Below are positions 60,096 to 64,000 of a stretch of DNA of 64,000 bases, piece after piece. The notes below the pieces were generated by a model. The model saw nothing but the letters and a program-made list of their open reading frames with translations. It did no database searches and was not told the DNA's origin. A program made the position numbers and the translations under genes. The first letter of the stretch is position 1, and each line of letters begins with the position of its first letter. The stretch is from Pseudonocardia hierapolitana. GTDB lineage: Bacteria; Actinomycetota; Actinomycetes; Mycobacteriales; Pseudonocardiaceae. The stretch covers positions 3,100,001 through 3,164,000 of the forward strand of contig NZ_VIWU01000001.1 of assembly GCF_007994075.1 (NCBI RefSeq). Direction: 5' to 3'.

Positions 60096-61725
60096 CGGGG
60101 CGGCGGACAACGGCGCAGGGGCGCTCGTCGACGCGCTGCGGGAGCTGGGCGTCGAGCTGGCGTTCGGGCTGCCGGGGGTGCACAACCTCGCGGTGTGGGA
60201 GGCGTGTGCCGAGGCCGGGATCCGGCTCGTCGGCGTGCGGCACGAGCAGGCCGCCGCCTACGCCGCCGACGGCTACGCGCGGGCCACCGGGCGGCTCGGC
60301 GTGGCGGTCGTGACCACCGGGCCGGGCGCGGCCAACACCCTGGGCGCCACCGGCGAGGCCATGACGTCGGGGGCACCGGTGCTGGTGATCGCCACCGACA
60401 TCCCGTCGACGCTGCGCCGGCCGGGCGTCTACCGCGGCGTGCTGCACGAGACGCGCGACCAGGCGGCCATGTTCGCCCCGGTGACGAAGGCGGCGACGAC
60501 CACCGCCGCGGCCGCCGACCTGTACGCCGACGTGCTGCGGGCGGGGCGGGAGGCGCTGCGAGCGCCCACCGGGCCCGTCTACCTCGGGGTGCCGACCGAC
60601 CTGCTGTCCGCCCCGGTCACCGAGCGCACGCCCGCGCCTGCCGGGCCCGCGGGGCTCCCGGAGCCGGACCTCGACGCCGCGATCGCGCTGATCGAGCGGG
60701 CCGAGCGCCCGCTGCTGTGGGTCGGCGGCGGGGCGGTGCGCGCCGGCGCAGGGGATGCCGTGGGCCTGCTGGCCGAACGGCTCGCCGCGCCGGTCGTCAC
60801 CACGTACCACGGGCGCGGGATCCTGCCGCCCGACCACCCCTGCCTCGCTCCGGCCCTCACCCACGTCCCGGCCATCGGGGCGCTGTGGGACGAGGCCGAC
60901 CTGGTGATCGCGATCGGCAGCGACCTGGACGGGATGACCACCCAGAACTGGCGGATGCCGCAGCCACCGGCGTTGCTGGCGATCAACGTCGACGCCGCGG
61001 ACGCCGCGAAGAACTACCGGCCCGACCACGTCCTGACCGGGGACGCCCGGGCCGTGACGGAACGGCTGGCCGCCGCGGTGCCGCAGCGGGACGGACTCGA
61101 CGTGCTGGCGGTGCAGACCGGGTCGATGCGCACGCACGTGACCACGCTCGTCCGCGAGGAGGAACCGCAGGCAGCGCTCCTGCTCGACACGTTCGACCGG
61201 CTGCTGCCCGCCGACGCCACGGTGCTCGCCGACATGTGCATCGCCGGCTACTGGGTGGCCGGTTTCCACCGGGTGCCCGCCCCACGGCGGCTGGCGTACC
61301 CGATGGGCTGGGGCACGCTCGGCTTCGCCTTCCCCGCCGCACTCGGCGCCGCTCTACGAGGGCGAGCGGTGGCCGTGGTCGGCGACGGCGGGTTCCTCTT
61401 CGCCTGCGGCGAGCTGGCCACCGCCGTGCAGGAAGCGCTGCCCGTCACGATCGTGCTCGTCGACGACGGCGGGTACGGCATGCTCCGCTTCGACCAGGTG
61501 CAGGCGGGCGTGCCCACCCGCGGCGTCGACCTGGTCACGCCCGACTTCGTGGCGCTCGCCGGAGCGTTCGGGGTGCCCGCGGAGGCCGTCGACGGCTTCG
61601 GCGACGCGTTCGAGGCAGCGCTCGCGAAGAGCCTCGCGACCGAGGGGCCGTCGCTGGTGGCGGTGCGGGCCGCGCTCACGCCCCCGCCGTCGACCTCGCC
61701 GCGGTGGTACCGGGCGGCTCGATGA
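60085..61725 (+). CDS. Thiamine-diphosphate-dependent enzyme (acetolactate synthase-like family)
   Basis: The 546-residue protein has the three domains of the ThDP decarboxylase/synthase family. The catalytic Glu that activates ThDP is Glu54 in VRHEQAAAYAADGYARATGR. The C-terminal ThDP motif begins GDGGF at about 433, but the usual Asn pair at its end is Asp-Asp (DDGGYG at about 460), which is unusual for acetolactate synthases. An FAD-type middle domain is possible but not clear. It lies between a carboxylate receptor and a CoA-transferase, so it probably decarboxylates or cleaves an imported 2-oxoacid or an acyl-CoA. The GTG start overlaps tctC by 11 bases. Confidence 0.87.
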   Translation: MVDDGAADNGAGALVDALRELGVELAFGLPGVHNLAVWEACAEAGIRLVGVRHEQAAAYAADGYARATGRLGVAVVTTGPGAANTLGATGEAMTSGAPVLVIATDIPSTLRRPGVYRGVLHETRDQAAMFAPVTKAATTTAAAADLYADVLRAGREALRAPTGPVYLGVPTDLLSAPVTERTPAPAGPAGLPEPDLDAAIALIERAERPLLWVGGGAVRAGAGDAVGLLAERLAAPVVTTYHGRGILPPDHPCLAPALTHVPAIGALWDEADLVIAIGSDLDGMTTQNWRMPQPPALLAINVDAADAAKNYRPDHVLTGDARAVTERLAAAVPQRDGLDVLAVQTGSMRTHVTTLVREEEPQAALLLDTFDRLLPADATVLADMCIAGYWVAGFHRVPAPRRLAYPMGWGTLGFAFPAALGAALRGRAVAVVGDGGFLFACGELATAVQEALPVTIVLVDDGGYGMLRFDQVQAGVPTRGVDLVTPDFVALAGAFGVPAEAVDGFGDAFEAALAKSLATEGPSLVAVRAALTPPPSTSPRWYRAAR

Positions 61726-62381
61726 TCGACAAGCGAGCGAAGTCGCTCGGCGAGGCCGTCGCCGGGGTGAAGGACGGCGACACCGTGCTGGTCGGCGGGT
61801 TCGGCAACTCCGGCGTGCCGGTCGAGCTGGTGCACGCGCTGCTGGAGCTGGGCACGCGCGACCTCACGGTCGTCACCAACAACGCGGGCAGCGGCGAGAC
61901 CGACATCGCCGCGCTGATCCGCGAGCGCCGGGTCCGCAAGATCGTCTGCTCGTACCCGCGGTCGGCGGGGTCGGTGTGGTTCGAGAAGTTGTGGCGGGCC
62001 GGCGAGATCGAGCTGGAGCTGGTGCCGCAGGGAACGCTCAGCGAACGGATGCGCGCCGCGGGCGCCGGGCTCGGCGGCTTCTTCACGCCGACCGGGGCGG
62101 ACACCCCGCTCGCGGACGGCAAGGAGGTGCGCGTGATCGGCGGACGCAGGCACGTCTTCGAGGAACCGCTGCACGCGGACGTCGCGCTGATCAAGGCCGA
62201 GCGCGCCGACCGCTGGGGCAACCTCGTCTACCACTCCGCGGCCCGCAACTTCGGGCCCGTGATGGCCACCGCGGCGAAGCTGACGGTGGCGCAGGTGCGT
62301 ACGTTCGTCGAGCTCGGGGAACTCGACCCGGAGGCGGTCGTGACGCCGGGGATCTTCGTCGACCGGGTGGTGCGGGCATGA
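61722..62381 (+). CDS. Class I CoA-transferase, alpha subunit
   Basis: The 219-residue protein is the A subunit of the 3-oxoacid CoA-transferase family: GDTVLVGGFGNSGVPVELVHALLELG is the CoA-binding glycine loop, and GGFFTPTGADTPLADGKEVRVIGGRRHVFEEPL is typical of the PcaI/ScoA group. It forms an active enzyme only with the B subunit, encoded next with an ATGA overlap. It moves CoA between carboxylic acids. The acid used here is not apparent. Confidence 0.93.
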   Translation: MIDKRAKSLGEAVAGVKDGDTVLVGGFGNSGVPVELVHALLELGTRDLTVVTNNAGSGETDIAALIRERRVRKIVCSYPRSAGSVWFEKLWRAGEIELELVPQGTLSERMRAAGAGLGGFFTPTGADTPLADGKEVRVIGGRRHVFEEPLHADVALIKAERADRWGNLVYHSAARNFGPVMATAAKLTVAQVRTFVELGELDPEAVVTPGIFVDRVVRA

Positions 62382-63022
62382 ACCTCACCGCGCGGCGGAT
62401 GGCCGCCCGGGTGGCGCAGGACATCCCGGACGGCTCCTACGTCAACCTCGGGATCGGGCTGCCCACGCTCGTGGCCGACGTGGTGCCGCCGGGCCGGGAG
62501 ATCATCTACCACAGCGAGAACGGCATCCTCGGGATGGGACCGGCACCCGAGCCCGGCACCGGGGACCCGGAACTGATCAACGCGGGCAAGCAGCTGGTGA
62601 CGCTGGTGCCCGGCGGCGCGTACTTCCACCACACCGACGCGTTCGTGATGATGCGCGGCGGCCACATCGACATCACGGTGCTCGGCGCGTTCCAGGTGGC
62701 GGCGAACGGCGACCTCGCCAACTGGGCCACCGACGACGCCACGCTGCCACCCGCCGTCGGCGGCGCGATGGACCTCGCGGTGGGGGCACGCCAGGTGTTC
62801 GTACTGACCACGCACACCACCAAGGACGGCAAGCCCAAGCTCCTGCCCACCTGCACCTACCCGCTCACCGCTGCGGCCGTGGTGGACCGGGTCTACACCG
62901 ACCTCGCCGTGCTCGACGTGACACCGGAGGGGTTCGTCGTCCGGGAGATGGTCCCCGGTCTCAGCCGCGACGAGCTGCAGGCGCGGACCGGCGCCCCGCT
63001 GCGTTTCGGGGACGGGTCATGA
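62378..63022 (+). CDS. Class I CoA-transferase, beta subunit
   Basis: The 214-residue B subunit starts MNLTARRMAARVAQDIPDGSYVNLGIGLPTLVAD and has the catalytic glutamate, which forms the acyl-CoA thioester, in YHSENGILGMG (Glu47). Later GGHIDITVLGAFQVAANGDLANW and VFVLTTHTTKDGKPKLLPTCTYPLT are family signatures. It completes the heteromeric enzyme with the A subunit. The gene ends with an ATGA overlap with the second receptor gene. Confidence 0.95.
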   Translation: MNLTARRMAARVAQDIPDGSYVNLGIGLPTLVADVVPPGREIIYHSENGILGMGPAPEPGTGDPELINAGKQLVTLVPGGAYFHHTDAFVMMRGGHIDITVLGAFQVAANGDLANWATDDATLPPAVGGAMDLAVGARQVFVLTTHTTKDGKPKLLPTCTYPLTAAAVVDRVYTDLAVLDVTPEGFVVREMVPGLSRDELQARTGAPLRFGDGS

Positions 63023-63984
63023 GGTTCATCGGGCTCCTCGCCGGGCTCACCCTGCTGGCCGGGTGCGGCGGCGGGCCGGCACCCGCCGAGGACGCGCCGC
63101 AGTTCCCGACCGAGGAGATCCGGTTGCTCGTGCCGTACGCCGCGGGCGGGCCCACCGACCTCACCGCGCGGGCGTACGGCGAGTTCCTCGAACGCGACCT
63201 CGGCCGGCCGGTCGTGGTGGAGAACCTGCCCGGCGGCTCGGGCGCGCTCGCGACGCAGGAGCTCGTGCAGGCCGAGCCCGACGGGCACACGCTCGCGCTG
63301 ATCACCGCAGGCACCACCGTGCTGACGCCGCTGGTGAACGACGTGGGCTACACCGCAGCCGACGTCACACCGGTCGGGGTGCTCTCCGAGGTCCCGTCGC
63401 TGCTCGCGGTCGCGGCGGACTCGCCGTACCCGGACATCGCGGCGTTCGTCGCGGACGCGCGGGCCCGGCCGGCCGCGATCACCGTGGGCGTGCCCGGGGC
63501 GTCCACGCCGCAGGGCGTGGAGCTGCAGCGGCTGCGCGCCGAGCACGGCGTCGAGGTGACCGCCGTCCCGTTCAACGGCAACGCCGAGATGACCACCGCG
63601 CTGCTCGGGCGCAACGTCGACGCCGTGCTGATCAACGCGTCGCAGGACGTCACCGCGAACATCGACGCAGGCGAGTTCCGGCCGCTCGCCGTCTCCACCG
63701 AGCAGCGGCTCGGCTGGCTGCCGGACACGCCGACGCTGGTCGAGGCCGGCTTCCCGGGCCTGACGCTCTCGGGCTCGACGTTCGGGCTCGCCGGGCCGGC
63801 CGGGCTACCCGAACCCGTCGTGACCCGGCTCGAGGACGCCCTGCGCCGAGGGCACGCCGACCCGGCGGTCGTCGCGGCGGTCGGCGAACGCTATCTGGGG
63901 ACGCAGTTCCGCGGGGCCGCCGAGATGCGCGCGGTCCTCGACCAGACACAGGCCGTCTACGAGCCGATCCTGGGAGGGTCCTGA
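63019..63984 (+). CDS. TctC-family solute receptor 2
   Basis: The 321-residue lipoprotein (LLAGCGGG) is a second TctC/Bug receptor with IRLLVPYAAGGPTDLTARAYGEFLE, VVVENLPGGSGALATQEL and VTAVPFNGNAEMTTALLGRNV. It differs from receptor 1 at many positions, so it probably recognises a different or related carboxylate. Placement after the catabolic genes instead of beside tctA suggests later recruitment. It is translationally coupled to the CoA-transferase B gene and to the next gene. Confidence 0.92.
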   Translation: MRFIGLLAGLTLLAGCGGGPAPAEDAPQFPTEEIRLLVPYAAGGPTDLTARAYGEFLERDLGRPVVVENLPGGSGALATQELVQAEPDGHTLALITAGTTVLTPLVNDVGYTAADVTPVGVLSEVPSLLAVAADSPYPDIAAFVADARARPAAITVGVPGASTPQGVELQRLRAEHGVEVTAVPFNGNAEMTTALLGRNVDAVLINASQDVTANIDAGEFRPLAVSTEQRLGWLPDTPTLVEAGFPGLTLSGSTFGLAGPAGLPEPVVTRLEDALRRGHADPAVVAAVGERYLGTQFRGAAEMRAVLDQTQAVYEPILGGS

Positions 63985-64000
63985 TGAGACGAACGTGGGC
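63984..64000 (+). CDS. Start of a further gene of the tct operon, cut by the window edge
   Basis: An ATG overlaps the stop of receptor 2 (TGATG) and opens MRRTW before the sequence ends. The coupling shows that the operon continues. Nothing can be said of the product. Confidence 0.5.

Overview
The window is very GC-rich DNA with the habits of a filamentous or soil actinobacterium, most likely in or near Pseudonocardia (Pseudonocardiales). The signs are frequent GTG starts, 4-bp ATGA/GTGA overlaps between co-transcribed genes, at least two apparently leaderless starts, a mycothiol-dependent isomerase-type gene, a Ku/LigD-like end-joining pair, and many small families known mainly from Streptomyces and Mycobacterium. 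The genus call is an inference from family content, not from a marker gene.

Layout. 1-5.2 kb is decayed accessory DNA: a frameshifted tyrosine recombinase joined to a truncated ATP-dependent DNA ligase, a gene-poor stretch, an intact zinc-free oxidoreductase, a 5'-truncated and twice frameshifted asparaginase, and an M48 peptidase. 5.3-13.6 kb holds a guanidine-III riboswitch with its SMR exporter, a GlsB-type membrane protein, a PLP ammonia-lyase, a lipoprotein, a hydrolase/P450 pair, a phosphoribosyltransferase/nucleotidyltransferase pair, a GntR/YbhB divergent pair with a clear operator, and tRNA-Ser(CGA). 13.7-22.3 kb holds a polar amino acid ABC importer, an exported alpha/beta hydrolase, tadA with its partner gene, an M20 amidohydrolase/amidase pair and prephenate dehydrogenase. 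22.3-32.2 kb has an ABC-F protein behind a leader-peptide attenuator, the LigC/Ku end-joining pair separated by a 166-bp palindromic element, an LCP ligase and several hydrolases and small metal enzymes.

32.3-38.4 kb is a probable amino-sugar utilisation cluster (ABC importer, SIS-domain protein, RpiR regulator, BadF-type kinase). 38.4-44.6 kb carries an iron-type binding protein facing an MFS exporter, a two-component system and small proteins. 44.7-49.2 kb carries an aldo/keto reductase and a complete TAXI-type TRAP uptake operon (TAXI receptor, DUF1850, fused permease). 49.2-55.6 kb is a DeoR-controlled rhamnose/AI-2-type sugar ABC importer ending in a class II aldolase that carries an in-frame inserted repeat, followed by a tiny gene remnant.

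57.0-64.0 kb is the most unusual system. A LysR regulator faces a tightly coupled operon of tctB, tctA, a tctC receptor, a thiamine-diphosphate enzyme, both subunits of a class I CoA-transferase, a second tctC receptor and a further gene cut by the window edge. The genes together suggest uptake of a carboxylate, CoA transfer and ThDP-dependent decarboxylation or C-C bond cleavage. The substrate is not evident from the sequence.

No CRISPR array, phage structural genes, complete insertion sequence, rRNA or known defence island was seen.
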